A DNA stretch of 64,000 nt from Paenibacillus ferrarius (GCF_002027705.1 NZ_MBTG01000008.1:171119-235118); one strand, 5' to 3'; shown: positions 26,377-35,167, counted from the stretch's first letter. A program made the numbers and translations. The notes: generated from the sequence alone by a model not told the origin.

Positions 26377-27195
26377 TCATAAACGACTCACAATTTTCAA
26401 CACGGCATCCCGCGTTAATTTGTTGCCGCCTGAACCGATCAATTTGACTGTTGCATTAGCTAATGCAAGAGGAATTTTGCAAAACTTCAATGCCGGGCCT
26501 TCCTTCAGATCTGCGATATACGAGTCAGCAAGCTCAAGATTGCGACGCGTGTACTGCATCATATCCTTCATTTCCCATCCTTTCGGAAAGAAATCAACCC
26601 CACGCGTACGATCCTCAGCTCGATTGCGCAAAATATTAACAGCCTGCAAGCCTCTTCCGAAACCAATGGCCTTCACGGAGTCGGATTGTGTCCCATCGTT
26701 CCAGAACCATAGATCGGACAGCATCTCTCCAACCATGCCAGCCACACTATAGGTATACCGATCCAAATCTTCTTCTGTTTCAATTTTCCAATTGCATGCT
26801 GCCCACTCTGCCATTTCCAGCGACATCTTCTGAATATAACGATTGACAATTGGAGCTGCGGAAGAAGGACAGAGGTTCAGCCACTCATCGAGACGCCATG
26901 ATACCTCAGGCAATTGCTCCCGATACGGCAACAAAAACTCCGTGACAGCATCTATGACGTTGGGAGCGTTGAAAGTTTCTTGTATTCCCATCAATATCTC
27001 CACTTTTAATGACTCGTTAAGATCAGGGTGATCCTCGACTTCATCTATAGCCCGCATACAAAGATAAGCAGATGCCACTGCCTCTCTCAGTCCTGTATCC
27101 AAATGACTAATCGGTATGTAAAATGTACGGCTTGTTTTCTTCAGCATGGTCATGGCGTCATTCAGGACAACGTTATTAATGGGTATTCCCTCCAA
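26377..27195 (-). CDS. Squalene/phytoene synthase family protein
   Basis: A 272-residue all-helical prenyl synthase with a eukaryote-like first aspartate motif (CMRAIDEVEDHP, about 47-58) and a second motif NILRNRAEDRTRGVDFFP (about 186-203). The second motif has Asn where squalene and dehydrosqualene synthases have Asp (RDxxED). This may mark a subfamily or alter the reductive second step. The expected reaction is head-to-head condensation of two farnesyl diphosphates. A squalene-hopene cyclase gene is 19 kb away. The start is unclear: the TTG at 27195 lies on top of the only RBS (TTGGAGG), whereas ATT at 27180 is 8 nt after GGAGG. The gene stands alone. Confidence 0.85.
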   Translation of the reverse strand: MEGIPINNVVLNDAMTMLKKTSRTFYIPISHLDTGLREAVASAYLCMRAIDEVEDHPDLNESLKVEILMGIQETFNAPNVIDAVTEFLLPYREQLPEVSWRLDEWLNLCPSSAAPIVNRYIQKMSLEMAEWAACNWKIETEEDLDRYTYSVAGMVGEMLSDLWFWNDGTQSDSVKAIGFGRGLQAVNILRNRAEDRTRGVDFFPKGWEMKDMMQYTRRNLELADSYIADLKEGPALKFCKIPLALANATVKLIGSGGNKLTRDAVLKIVSRL

Positions 27196-27558
27196 GTATT
27201 CGTTAGCTCAACAAATGTGTAGTTTTTATCATGATAACATAAAAAGCTGCGTTTTATCCAAAATGCTGACGCTCGTAGAGATTTGTTCACATTTCAGTGA
27301 AATTGAAGCAGTACCGCGGACCGATTATCCTCAAAATTTGGTATTTCTCCCTTCTATTGATCGAGAAACCATCCATAGCCGTAAGCCAACTTTTTTAACC
27401 TAATTATCCCTGTGAAATCACATTGATATCTTCCGGGAAAGTATATGAATAAAACATCACTACTTCCCTAAATGAAGTTAATCTACTTATAATATTATTG
27501 TACAGTTCGGAGGCCGCATTAAACGACTACATCATCTTATTTATCAGGAGGAAATCTT
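27196..27558. other. Divergent intergenic region without a recognised element
   Basis: This 363-bp gap separates the squalene-synthase-like gene from the SDR gene. It contains a TATAAT at 27488-27493 without a convincing -35 box, and an RBS (CAGGAGG) before the SDR. I see no ORF with an RBS, no repeat array and no strong hairpin. It is one of the few long gaps lacking a palindromic array, and it is divergent, not convergent. Confidence 0.5.
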
Positions 27559-28272
27559 ATGCTGCGCAATCAAAAAGTGGTCATTATCGGAGGAAGCTCA
27601 GGAATCGGTCTAGAAACAGCCAAGCAAGTCATTGCACGCGGTGCAGATGTCATTATCGCCAGCCGCTCAGAAGATAAACTGCTTAAAGCCAAAGAACTAC
27701 TAGGCGCCAAAGCTGCTGTCTATTCTCTGGACACGACAAATGAACTGCAAGTCCAGTCTTTTTTCCAACAAATTGGCCCGTTCGATCATCTTGTCATCAG
27801 TGCTGCGGAAACCTCCGGGGGATCATTTCTCCATACGGAAACGGCTCAAGCCCGTCAATTGTTCGAAAACAAATTCTGGGGCCAGTATTACGCGGCCAAA
27901 TATGGGGCTCCTCTCATGTCGACAAATGGCTCGATTACTTTATTTTCTGGCATAGTCGCCTATAAATCCATGATTGGATCGTCTACCCTTGGCGCCGTCA
28001 ATGCGGCCGTATCGAATCTAGGCCAGACTTTGGCCTTAGAGCTTGCTCCGCTTCGCGTGAATGTCGTTTCACCGGGTATTATTGATACGCCTTCCCGCAG
28101 TAAAATGGCTGAAGAAGCACGCAACACCCTCTATGCCACAGTGGCGGGCAAGCTTCCAGTGAAGCGAGTAGGTACAGCAGAGGATGTCGCACAAAGTGTA
28201 CTCTACCTGCTCCAAAATAGCTTTGTAACCGGTACCGTTCTCCATGTAGAAGGTGGGCATCTCTTAACTTAA
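27559..28272 (+). CDS. Atypical short-chain dehydrogenase/reductase
   Basis: A 237-residue Rossmann protein with the nucleotide motif VVIIGGSSGIGLETAKQV and the SDR C-terminal GIIDTPSR and TGTVLHVEGGH. The catalytic YxxxK is missing: the aligned stretch GSSTLGAVNAAVSNL has Leu for Tyr and Asn for Lys, although the upstream Ser (LFSG) remains. Known SDR subgroups with such substitutions act as atypical or regulatory forms, so reductase activity is uncertain. The start follows CAGGAGGAAATCTT. The gene is alone, with a bidirectional terminator behind it. Confidence 0.85.
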   Translation: MLRNQKVVIIGGSSGIGLETAKQVIARGADVIIASRSEDKLLKAKELLGAKAAVYSLDTTNELQVQSFFQQIGPFDHLVISAAETSGGSFLHTETAQARQLFENKFWGQYYAAKYGAPLMSTNGSITLFSGIVAYKSMIGSSTLGAVNAAVSNLGQTLALELAPLRVNVVSPGIIDTPSRSKMAEEARNTLYATVAGKLPVKRVGTAEDVAQSVLYLLQNSFVTGTVLHVEGGHLLT

Positions 28273-28283
28273 TCACGGGTAAA

Positions 28284-28332
28284 AAACAAGGAAATTGGCG
28301 CTTCTCTAGGGAAGAAGCTCGTTTCCTTGTTT
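28284..28332 (+). terminator. Nested-stem terminator after the SDR gene
   Basis: AAACAAGGAAA pairs with TTTCCTTGTTT around an inner GCTTCT/AGAAGC stem, 12 bp after the SDR stop codon. Confidence 0.85.
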
Positions 28333-28436
28333 GATTACGGGAAAGCCCCAACAGCAACATACCATAATATGGAATTAGCACGATTACTTTTAGTAGGTAA
28401 AAATCATTTCACATCCAATCCATACATATAAAAGCA

Positions 28437-28465
28437 TTGACAGTTTAATAACCAATGGTTACTAT
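28437..28465 (+). promoter_or_regulatory. SigA promoter of the membrane hydrolase-TetR unit
   Basis: TTGACA (28437-28442) and TACTAT (28460-28465) are spaced 17 bp apart. The double operator at 28441-28487 covers the whole promoter downstream of the -35 box, so the TetR encoded 0.8 kb downstream probably represses it directly. Confidence 0.85.
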
Positions 28466-28487
28466 ATAACCATTGGTTATTAAACTG
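28441..28487. promoter_or_regulatory. Perfect 47-bp inverted repeat containing two TetR-type operators
   Basis: Arms 28441-28461 and 28467-28487 are exact 21-bp complements around a 5-bp centre. Each arm itself holds a smaller dyad (TAACCAATGGTTA and TAACCATTGGTTA). This is a two-site operator for two TetR dimers or a tetramer. It overlaps the promoter of the unit that includes the tetR at 29232. Confidence 0.85.
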
Positions 28488-28503
28488 AATTGGAGGGTGA
28501 ACC

Positions 28504-29076
28504 ATGTTTGCAGGACACTTTGGATTAGCGGCAGGAATACGGGCGAAAGCCCCGGAGGTGCCGCTATGGGCGCTGATGCTGGGTACACAGCTATTGGACG
28601 TTGTATTCCTTCCCTTGTATTTGACGAATGTAGAAACAATTGATAATCCATTTGGAACTGGATATGGCAAAGGGGTTATTCACGCGGATTATACACATTC
28701 CTTGCTGGGAGCTCTGATCATCTCGTTATTGGCTGGGTTAATCGCTAGATGGTTGTGGGGAAAACGGGCTGGCTGGATCCTCGGCGGAGTCGTCTTCAGT
28801 CACTGGATACTGGATCTCGTGGTTCACCGCACCGACATGCCGCTGCTGCCTGATAACTGGGGGAGCTATCCTTTGCTTGGTTTCGGTGCTTGGCGATTCG
28901 AGAGTCTTTCTATTGCTATCGAACTTCTTATTCTTATTATCGGCTTCTGGATGTATGCAAGATCCGCGATCCAGCGAGGAAATGGAACAAGGAAGAAAGC
29001 GGAAATCGTTTCATCCATCGTTCTGGGATGCTTGCTCGGATTTGCTTTGATTACGGATGTGACAAGTTTATTCTAA
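28504..29076 (+). CDS. Membrane protein of the YdjM-like metal-dependent hydrolase type
   Basis: A 190-residue protein with about four to five membrane helices. His residues cluster at positions typical of the YdjM/LexA-regulated membrane hydrolase family: AGHFGLAAG, HADYTHSLLGAL and VVFSHWILDLVVHR. The family is annotated as inner-membrane metal-dependent hydrolase on sequence alone; no reaction is established. The start follows GGAGGGTGAACC. It is the first gene of an operon with a 29-residue membrane peptide and a TetR regulator, under the 47-bp double operator. Confidence 0.8.
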   Translation: MFAGHFGLAAGIRAKAPEVPLWALMLGTQLLDVVFLPLYLTNVETIDNPFGTGYGKGVIHADYTHSLLGALIISLLAGLIARWLWGKRAGWILGGVVFSHWILDLVVHRTDMPLLPDNWGSYPLLGFGAWRFESLSIAIELLILIIGFWMYARSAIQRGNGTRKKAEIVSSIVLGCLLGFALITDVTSLF

Positions 29077-29089
29077 GGAGGCTGGCGTT

Positions 29090-29179
29090 ATGAGTTTCAT
29101 CGTATTTATCCTCTTGTTCACTCTATTATGTGGGTGGTTGGATGCCAGAATTTCCATGAAACCCAGTAAAGTTGACTAG
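29090..29179 (+). CDS. 29-residue membrane peptide
   Basis: An ATG preceded by AAGGAG at 9-nt spacing opens a 29-codon frame (start MSFIVFILLFTLLCGWLDAR). It encodes one hydrophobic helix (about 2-17) and a basic tail ending KPSKVD. The position between two genes of an operon, the good RBS and the clean membrane-helix pattern argue that it is translated. The role is unknown; small peptides like this often stabilise a neighbouring membrane protein, here the YdjM-like one. Confidence 0.65.
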   Translation: MSFIVFILLFTLLCGWLDARISMKPSKVD

Positions 29180-29231
29180 CTGCATACGGATTGTTACAAT
29201 AGCTCCACTATGAAGACGAGGTTGACTATCT

Positions 29232-29852
29232 ATGGTATCTAAACAGGAACAACGGTCGGAAGAAACGAAGAAAAGCATCCTTGCTTCAGCTGGTGTTTTA
29301 TTTTCCAGCAGAGGTTATGATGCAGTCACGATGAGAGATATCGCCAAAGAGGCAGGCTGTTCGCATACAACCATCTATATATATTTCAAAGATAAGGAAG
29401 CGCTGCTGCATCAGCTCTCGATGCCGCCGATCCTGCAATTGTTGGAACAAGTGGATACATTGCTTTCAGAAGACTCTCCTCCCTCTGACAAGTTGCAGGC
29501 GATCAGCCTGCAAGTCATTGAGTTTTGCTTGGTCAACCGCAATATGTACAATTTGTTTTTTACCGTGAAGTCCGTAAGAGTGGATGAGCAAACACCCGAG
29601 ATGGCGATTAACCAAGCCCGGAACAAGCTTTTTGGGAAGCTTACCGAATCCATTCAAGCGGTCCTGGGGCTTGATTCTCAAGATGAACGGCTTTTACTCT
29701 ACACGCGGATCTACTTCTTCAACTTATATGGCATTATCGCTACGTATTCGAACTCGGATGAAACAGTCGAACAACTGATGGGCAGGCTTAAGCCAACTTT
29801 TGCAGAGTCCTTTGAAGTGCTTCTAATTGGTATTCGGAGTAAGGTAAAATAG
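29232..29852 (+). CDS. TetR/AcrR family regulator
   Basis: A 206-residue TetR regulator: HTH AVTMRDIAKEAGCSHTTIYIYFKDKEALLHQ, then a helical ligand domain of the TetR_C_13-like type (VEFCLVNRNMYNLFF). It is the last gene of the hydrolase-peptide-tetR operon, 52 bp after the small peptide, and probably binds the double operator at 28441-28487. A terminator follows directly. The ligand is unknown. Confidence 0.9.
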   Translation: MVSKQEQRSEETKKSILASAGVLFSSRGYDAVTMRDIAKEAGCSHTTIYIYFKDKEALLHQLSMPPILQLLEQVDTLLSEDSPPSDKLQAISLQVIEFCLVNRNMYNLFFTVKSVRVDEQTPEMAINQARNKLFGKLTESIQAVLGLDSQDERLLLYTRIYFFNLYGIIATYSNSDETVEQLMGRLKPTFAESFEVLLIGIRSKVK

Positions 29853-29853
29853 A

Positions 29854-29898
29854 AAAAAGAACCCGCGACGGTTGTTAACCGTTGATCGGGTTCTTTAC
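29854..29898 (+). terminator. Terminator after tetR
   Basis: AAAGAACCCG pairs with CGGGTTCTTT around an inner ACGGTT/AACCGT stem. T-runs on both strands suggest bidirectional use. Confidence 0.85.
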
Positions 29899-29920
29899 TG
29901 TTTGCTCAGCAGCGCTAAAA

Positions 29921-30095
29921 CCTGCAAATGTGCAGGAAATTTCGATAGAATCGTTTGAAATGTGGAAAAACCTGCGTTTATGCAGGAATTTCCAGACATT
30001 TCATCCAGATAACCAAATTAAGCCCTAAAAAGATGTACATTTGCAGGAATTACCATCATTATTATTTCAAGCGAAAAAAGATGCACAATCGCAGG
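29921..30095. repeat. CCTGC-type four-hairpin array (copy 2)
   Basis: Cores start at 29921, 29971, 30032 and 30080 (spacing 50/61/48). Units 1-2 are CCTGC..GCAGG, whereas units 3-4 begin GATG, as in the copies at 53.2 and 62.7 kb. The linker between units 1 and 2 carries the shared GAAATGTGGAAAA. It lies between the convergent tetR gene and a broken secreted-protein gene. Confidence 0.85.
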
Positions 30096-30165
30096 TTTTC
30101 CCCGATTTATCGGCTATAACCCTTTGCAACGAAAATATAAGCCACTGTCTCGCCAAGCTTAAATT

Positions 30166-30402
30166 TTATTGCAGCGTATACGCAGGCAAAGAAGCATTCG
30201 CACCAGGCAGGCGAGCCGTCGTGGAATCATTTTGAATGTAACCAAGTTTAATGCTTTGCCCTGCGCTCACACCAAGCGTTTGCAAGGGAATCGCGACCTC
30301 AATTACGGTGCCATTATTCACGAGTTGGGAAGCGGATAAGGTAAGAATCGGTCCCCCGTAAAATCCAGGAAAATCAAGGCCTTGCTCATCTAAACGCTGA
30401 TC
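30166..30402 (-). pseudogene. C-terminal remnant of a secreted protein
   Basis: A 78-codon open frame without a start (DFPGFYGGPILTL, then VIEVAIPLQTLGVSAGQSIK, then GYIQNDSTTARLPG) reads like the beta-sandwich end of an exported carbohydrate-active protein. It follows the complete beta-helix gene 30410-31960 in a different frame and after its stop, so it is the tail of a lost upstream gene or of an earlier longer version. It borders repeat array copy 2. Confidence 0.6.
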
Positions 30403-30409
30403 TTAACGA

Positions 30410-31960
30410 TTATTCATCCGCACCGATATTCACAGCCGACCCCTGTACTCTGGCTTGACCGTCAATATCCTGTGTGCCGATAATTGCCGTATCGGTCGAA
30501 CCCGCATCAATTGCCGGGGAAGTGGACTGCAAATGGAAATCGTTTGTCGTGACATTCACGAACAGCGGGTCAACGAATAAAGAATGCGCATCGTTTGCGG
30601 TGCCTGATTTGTACGAAGCGAATCCTGTGTACTCTGTACCTTTCCAGCCCCATGTGGCATTGGAGGTGCCGCCTGGCGCAAAATAAAGATTGTAATCTAC
30701 AATGTTGCCCGAATTTTGTGTGTTATCGTTCATGATCAGTAAATTATTAGAGCTAGCTACCATAATGTTGTTTTTAATGATATTGTTGTTGGTTTTGTAC
30801 TGGAAATTTATTTGACCACTGCCCTGATTCGCTGCATCGTTTTTGTACAGCGTGTTGTTGACAACTTTATTATTGTCAGCGGAGCCATTCCCGCTGGATG
30901 AGCCCCCAAGTGAAATACCGGAAGCGCTGTTTTTATACACCATATTGCTGCGGACCGTAATATTGCTCGTGGATTTACCTGGATGCTCAGACGCAATTTC
31001 AATGCCAATATCATTATTGTAACTGTAGTTTTGTTCAATAATGGTATCTTTGCCGCCATCCACATAAATACCATCTGCTCCATAACTTTTGTTTGGCAGC
31101 TTTTTGCCATAGGACGGATTGTTATTGGAAGTAATATTGTAGACGCGGTTCCCTCTTACGATGCCGTTACGTGCCTGATCGTAGGCTTCTGTTGGCGATT
31201 TTTTTTCAAAACCGATAATATCTATACCGATGTTATCATTATCGTGAACAATATTGTTAAGAACAGAGAACGTATCGACATTGCCATTTAAAACAACGGA
31301 CTCACTCGATCCAAGAACGAGGTTATACACTTCATTCCCGCTAATGATAACGTCATGAATAGAAGCTGGCGCCTTCGTCCCATATACGGCAATACCGTGG
31401 GCATCCCGGCCAAGAAGGTCAGAACCCGTCGGGGTTGCTGTATTTTTGATATCGTGCACCTTATTGTTCGTCAGCTCAATGAAGCTGCCGGAGCCATGAA
31501 CATAAATACCGACCGGCATGACGTTCGAAGTTGATGTTGTATAATTGCGAATTTCAAATCCATTGATTTTCACATAATCTTTGTCAGTAATATCTACGAT
31601 TCCTTCAATACCGCTAACCGAAAGCCCTGTACCATCGATGGTCGCTACTTCGGTGCTGTAATTTGAGAATGTAATCGGATTACCTGCAGTACCGGAATGA
31701 GTCAGTTTCAGCTTCTGATTATATACACCACCGCGTACATAGACCGTATCTCCCGCTGCAGCAACATCCGCTGCGTGCTGCAGCGTTTTCCAAGGTGCAC
31801 TGATCGTACCAGCATTGGCATCATTTCCGGTTGTTGCCACATAGTAAGTCGTTCCTGCGGCAGAAGCCGTCGGGCTGTGCACCCCACCGGAAGTAACAAT
31901 CAATGCAGCAATACTCATTCCAAGTACGAAACCTTTCTTCGCTTTCAACACAAACATCAT
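30410..31960 (-). CDS. Secreted right-handed parallel beta-helix protein
   Basis: A 516-residue exported protein: signal peptide (about 1-34), then TTYYVATTGNDANAGTISAP, the standard opening of DUF1565/PL-type beta-helices (dispersed-order repeats), and a long helix region rich in Asn ladders (NNKVHDI, SGNEVYNL, NIVHDNDNIGIDI, NNTLYKND). The end AIDAGSTDTAIIGTQDIDG is typical of these proteins. It is probably a polysaccharide lyase or epimerase-like surface enzyme, but no catalytic motif could be assigned. GTG at 31951 has a better RBS distance than ATG 31960. The adjacent sugar ABC/GH4 operon fits uptake of released sugars. Confidence 0.8.
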   Translation of the reverse strand: MMFVLKAKKGFVLGMSIAALIVTSGGVHSPTASAAGTTYYVATTGNDANAGTISAPWKTLQHAADVAAAGDTVYVRGGVYNQKLKLTHSGTAGNPITFSNYSTEVATIDGTGLSVSGIEGIVDITDKDYVKINGFEIRNYTTSTSNVMPVGIYVHGSGSFIELTNNKVHDIKNTATPTGSDLLGRDAHGIAVYGTKAPASIHDVIISGNEVYNLVLGSSESVVLNGNVDTFSVLNNIVHDNDNIGIDIIGFEKKSPTEAYDQARNGIVRGNRVYNITSNNNPSYGKKLPNKSYGADGIYVDGGKDTIIEQNYSYNNDIGIEIASEHPGKSTSNITVRSNMVYKNSASGISLGGSSSGNGSADNNKVVNNTLYKNDAANQGSGQINFQYKTNNNIIKNNIMVASSNNLLIMNDNTQNSGNIVDYNLYFAPGGTSNATWGWKGTEYTGFASYKSGTANDAHSLFVDPLFVNVTTNDFHLQSTSPAIDAGSTDTAIIGTQDIDGQARVQGSAVNIGADE

Positions 31961-32062
31961 CTCCCTAGATTGAATTTGGCCATGCTTGAAGCTTGTTCAG
32001 TCTTCCTGACAGCATACATAAAACTTCTGCTATCACCCCCTTCACGTAATTAATTGGCGCTT

Positions 32063-33010
32063 TTACGCCTCATCTTGCATGCGAGCCACAGCCTCGGCGG
32101 TGGGGAGACTTCCCGTGCCGCCTACTCCCAGTGTTGACAGCGCTCCGCAGGCATTGGCATATCGGAGGAGGCTTTCCCCCAAATAGCCATGCAAAAAGGC
32201 ATAAATGATTCCTGCATTAAAGCAATCCCCCGCTCCTGTTGTATCTACAGGAGTTACTTGGTAAGGAGCGGCCGACACGATATGTCCATCCGAATTACGC
32301 AGGGACGCCCCTTTGGAGCCTTGTTTAATTGCCACAATCCCCGGTGTTGAAGGAAGCCGCTCCCAGACTTCACTTAATTTCTCTGTGGAATAAATATGCA
32401 GCGCTTCCTCCTCGCTCGGGATGAACAAATCAGTCTGCCCCAGCAGCAGGTCAATGCCTTCCCGATCCCACTCATTGCGGACATCCCATCCCGTATCGAA
32501 GGAAGTGCTAATCCCTTGAGAACGCACGCGTTCAAACAGTGTTTTCCAATGAGGTCTCATACTGTCCTGCAAATAATAGGAACCGAAATGGAGATGACAA
32601 GCTTCACGCAGCAGTTCCTCAGGAATATACTTTGGCATCAGCATAGGAATACTGCCTGGATAGGTTAGCAATCCTCGATCAGATGGGGTTGAGAACGAAA
32701 GGGTAACCCCCGTCTTCATCTCCGGCTCCGAAGTGACATGCTCCGTATTAACGCCCATTCGCCGCAGCTCTGCTAAGCAAAACTTGCCAAAGTCATCATC
32801 GCCTACGACACTTACAAACCATACATCCAATCCCAGACTCGCCAAGGCACAGGCTGTAATCGCCGAGGAGGAACCGAGAACGACATCAAATCCATTGATC
32901 ATTTTCTCACGATTCCACTGGGGCACCACATCTTCTCCGGACAAAATAATGTCCACATTCAATTCCCCGACTACGACAACTTTTCGCTTTTCCGTCTTAA
33001 CTCCCATCAT
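32063..33010 (-). CDS. PfkB family carbohydrate kinase
   Basis: A 315-residue ribokinase-fold sugar kinase. The N-terminal GELNVDIILSG and GSSSAITACALASLG contact the sugar, and the C-terminal PVDTTGAGDCFNAGIIYAF supplies the anion hole and catalytic Asp. Its start overlaps the stop of the GH4 gene (ATGA-type coupling), so the two are translated together as the last genes of the binding protein-permease-permease-GH4-kinase operon. It probably phosphorylates the monosaccharide released by the GH4 enzyme; its identity (keto- or deoxy-sugar) is not determined. Confidence 0.9.
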   Translation of the reverse strand: MMGVKTEKRKVVVVGELNVDIILSGEDVVPQWNREKMINGFDVVLGSSSAITACALASLGLDVWFVSVVGDDDFGKFCLAELRRMGVNTEHVTSEPEMKTGVTLSFSTPSDRGLLTYPGSIPMLMPKYIPEELLREACHLHFGSYYLQDSMRPHWKTLFERVRSQGISTSFDTGWDVRNEWDREGIDLLLGQTDLFIPSEEEALHIYSTEKLSEVWERLPSTPGIVAIKQGSKGASLRNSDGHIVSAAPYQVTPVDTTGAGDCFNAGIIYAFLHGYLGESLLRYANACGALSTLGVGGTGSLPTAEAVARMQDEA

Positions 33011-34308
33011 TTCATGACAGGGATGAAATCCCGCTCCGCTTCGTAAAGTTCTTCAAACATATCTCCAATCTCAGCCAAGGAGCATACCGCAGCAGAAAGT
33101 GGATCAACCATGAGCGCATGTCTCGCCATTTCTTTATCATTGTTCAGTACAGCACCCACAGCGAGATCGAAGAAGGCCATATTGGATCGGCAAAGCGCTG
33201 CCAGGTGCTCAGGCAAGCTGCCGAATCGGCAAGGATTGACGCCATTGCGATCAACCATGCAGGCCACTTCCACGACCCCATTTTGCGGCAAATTATGAAT
33301 TAGGCCTTGATTCGGCACATTGCCATAAATAACCTTGGATTCATTCTTCAGTACAGCTTCAATAATAATCGCTGCATACTCGTTGCTGGACTTCAGTTCA
33401 AGCGGAAGCGTGCCTTCCAGCTGTTGTTGTATCTTATCGTCATTATCTTGACGCCATGTAGGCCAGTTATCGGCATAATAGCCTGTAGCTCCGTTGTAGC
33501 CAGCATTGCAGTGAAGATCAATCAACGATTGACGTTTGCGGTAGTACGGGATGTACTCCGAGAAATGACCGCTTGATTCCGAAACGAAAGCTCCCAAATA
33601 TTTCATCGTATCAAAGCGCACAGGATCTTTTTTCAATAAATCCGGGTTCTGAATCTTTTCACGGAGCACAGGATATAGATCTTGCCCCTGATGGGTCAAT
33701 TCTACGAACCAGGACATATGATTGATGCCGCCGGCTCTCCACTTCATTTCCTCATAGGGAACACCAGCGTATTTCGCTAATTGGCGAGACGTATTCTGGA
33801 TCGAATGACAAAGTCCGACCACAGGAATTTCGGTCATGCGGGAGGTCAGCAGCGTAACCGCAGACATCGGATTCGTATAATTGAGAATCATGCTCTCTGG
33901 GCACAAGTCCTCAATATCGCGAACAATCGCCATCCAGCTTGGCAGCGTGCGCAACGTTTTGAAGAGGCCACCTGGACCCATTGTATCGCCAATACATTGA
34001 TTCACGCCGTATTTCAAAGGAATTTCGTATTCATATCGAACCGTTTGCAGTCCGCCTACTTCGATCTGGTTAATGACGAATTGGGAGCCTGCAATAACTT
34101 CTCTGCGATTAACCGACGCGATAACTTCCCAATTCCTCCCGGAAACCTCGATAATTTTGAGCACCAGCTTGCGGGCGATCTCCAGACGTTTCTCGTCAAT
34201 ATCCACCAAGGCAATTGTGCCGCCTTCTATGCCTTGAATCAGCATAATATCCATAACAATTTCTTGTGTAAAAGCACTGCCAGCCCCGATAATCGATATT
34301 TTTGTCAT
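33007..34308 (-). CDS. Glycoside hydrolase family 4 (alpha-galactosidase-like)
   Basis: A 433-residue NAD- and metal-dependent GH4 enzyme. The Rossmann motif ISIIGAGSAFTQEIV opens the protein, NYTNPMSAV and the CHS metal site (GLCHSIQNTS) follow, and AGGINHMSWFVEL supplies the second His. CHS plus GINHM is the pattern of MelA-type alpha-galactosidases and alpha-glucuronidases, not of the phospho-glycosidases that carry CN[VI]P. It cleaves by an oxidation-elimination route. It lies after the ABC permeases and overlaps the kinase gene. RBS AAGGAGAAGACAT. Confidence 0.9.
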   Translation of the reverse strand: MTKISIIGAGSAFTQEIVMDIMLIQGIEGGTIALVDIDEKRLEIARKLVLKIIEVSGRNWEVIASVNRREVIAGSQFVINQIEVGGLQTVRYEYEIPLKYGVNQCIGDTMGPGGLFKTLRTLPSWMAIVRDIEDLCPESMILNYTNPMSAVTLLTSRMTEIPVVGLCHSIQNTSRQLAKYAGVPYEEMKWRAGGINHMSWFVELTHQGQDLYPVLREKIQNPDLLKKDPVRFDTMKYLGAFVSESSGHFSEYIPYYRKRQSLIDLHCNAGYNGATGYYADNWPTWRQDNDDKIQQQLEGTLPLELKSSNEYAAIIIEAVLKNESKVIYGNVPNQGLIHNLPQNGVVEVACMVDRNGVNPCRFGSLPEHLAALCRSNMAFFDLAVGAVLNNDKEMARHALMVDPLSAAVCSLAEIGDMFEELYEAERDFIPVMK

Positions 34309-34326
34309 ATGTCTTCTCCTTGTGTG

Positions 34327-35151
34327 TTATTTCATGCCTGTCATCGTTAAGCCTTTAATAAATTGCTTTTGGAAAATCAAGAAAACGATAATAACCGGTG
34401 TTGTGATGAGAACAGCAGCAGACATCACAACGTTGTAATTGACCATATGAGTGCCGTTGAAGTAAACCAAGGCCAAAGGGACCGTCATTTTACTCGTATC
34501 ATTCAACACAATCAGCGGCCATAAATAGTTGTTCCAGGAATTCATGAACGTGAATATCCCTAAAGCCGAAAGCATCGGAAGAATAAGCGGCGCAATAATG
34601 CGAAGCATTAATTTAAGCTCGCCAGCCCCATCTATTCGCGCTGCATCCAGAAGATCTTGCGGAATTTCCTCGATGAATTGCTTGGCGAGAAAAACGCCGT
34701 ACGAACTGACTAAGTTAGGCAAAATGATCGCGAATAAATGATTGATTAGTCCAAGCTTCGCCGTAATTAAATAAGTCGGAATCATAATTACTTGGAAGGG
34801 AATCATCATCGTTGCCAAAATCAGAATGAACAACAGCTTCTTTCCTCTGAATTGATGCTTGGCAAAAATGTACCCCGAGAGCGCACTCGTAAACAGCGTC
34901 ACCGCCGTTATAACAACCGAGGTGACCGCACTATTCAGCAGCCATTTCACAAATGGCGTATCCTGCAGAACGGTACGGTAACCGTCCAAGCTTGGATGCT
35001 GTGGAAAGAAGCCGCCGGAACCCGCCACAATTTCCATATTGCTCTTCAGCGATGACAGCACCATCCATACATAGGGCATGAGCATGATGCAGGCAAGCAC
35101 ACTAATGACAGCTATGATGACGCCATCGAACCAGACACTTCTGCGTTGCAT
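34327..35151 (-). CDS. Sugar ABC transporter permease, MalG-like
   Basis: A 274-residue carbohydrate ABC permease (CUT1) with six helices and the EAA loop for ATPase contact (EIPQDLLDAARIDGAGELKLM, about 180-200). It is the second permease of the operon and pairs with the MalF-like protein upstream. No ATPase gene is present, as is common in Bacillales, where MsmX-type ATPases are shared. The substrate is probably the alpha-linked oligosaccharide handled by the GH4 enzyme. Confidence 0.92.
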   Translation of the reverse strand: MQRRSVWFDGVIIAVISVLACIMLMPYVWMVLSSLKSNMEIVAGSGGFFPQHPSLDGYRTVLQDTPFVKWLLNSAVTSVVITAVTLFTSALSGYIFAKHQFRGKKLLFILILATMMIPFQVIMIPTYLITAKLGLINHLFAIILPNLVSSYGVFLAKQFIEEIPQDLLDAARIDGAGELKLMLRIIAPLILPMLSALGIFTFMNSWNNYLWPLIVLNDTSKMTVPLALVYFNGTHMVNYNVVMSAAVLITTPVIIVFLIFQKQFIKGLTMTGMK

Positions 35152-35167
35152 GTGTTTAAGCCTCCTG

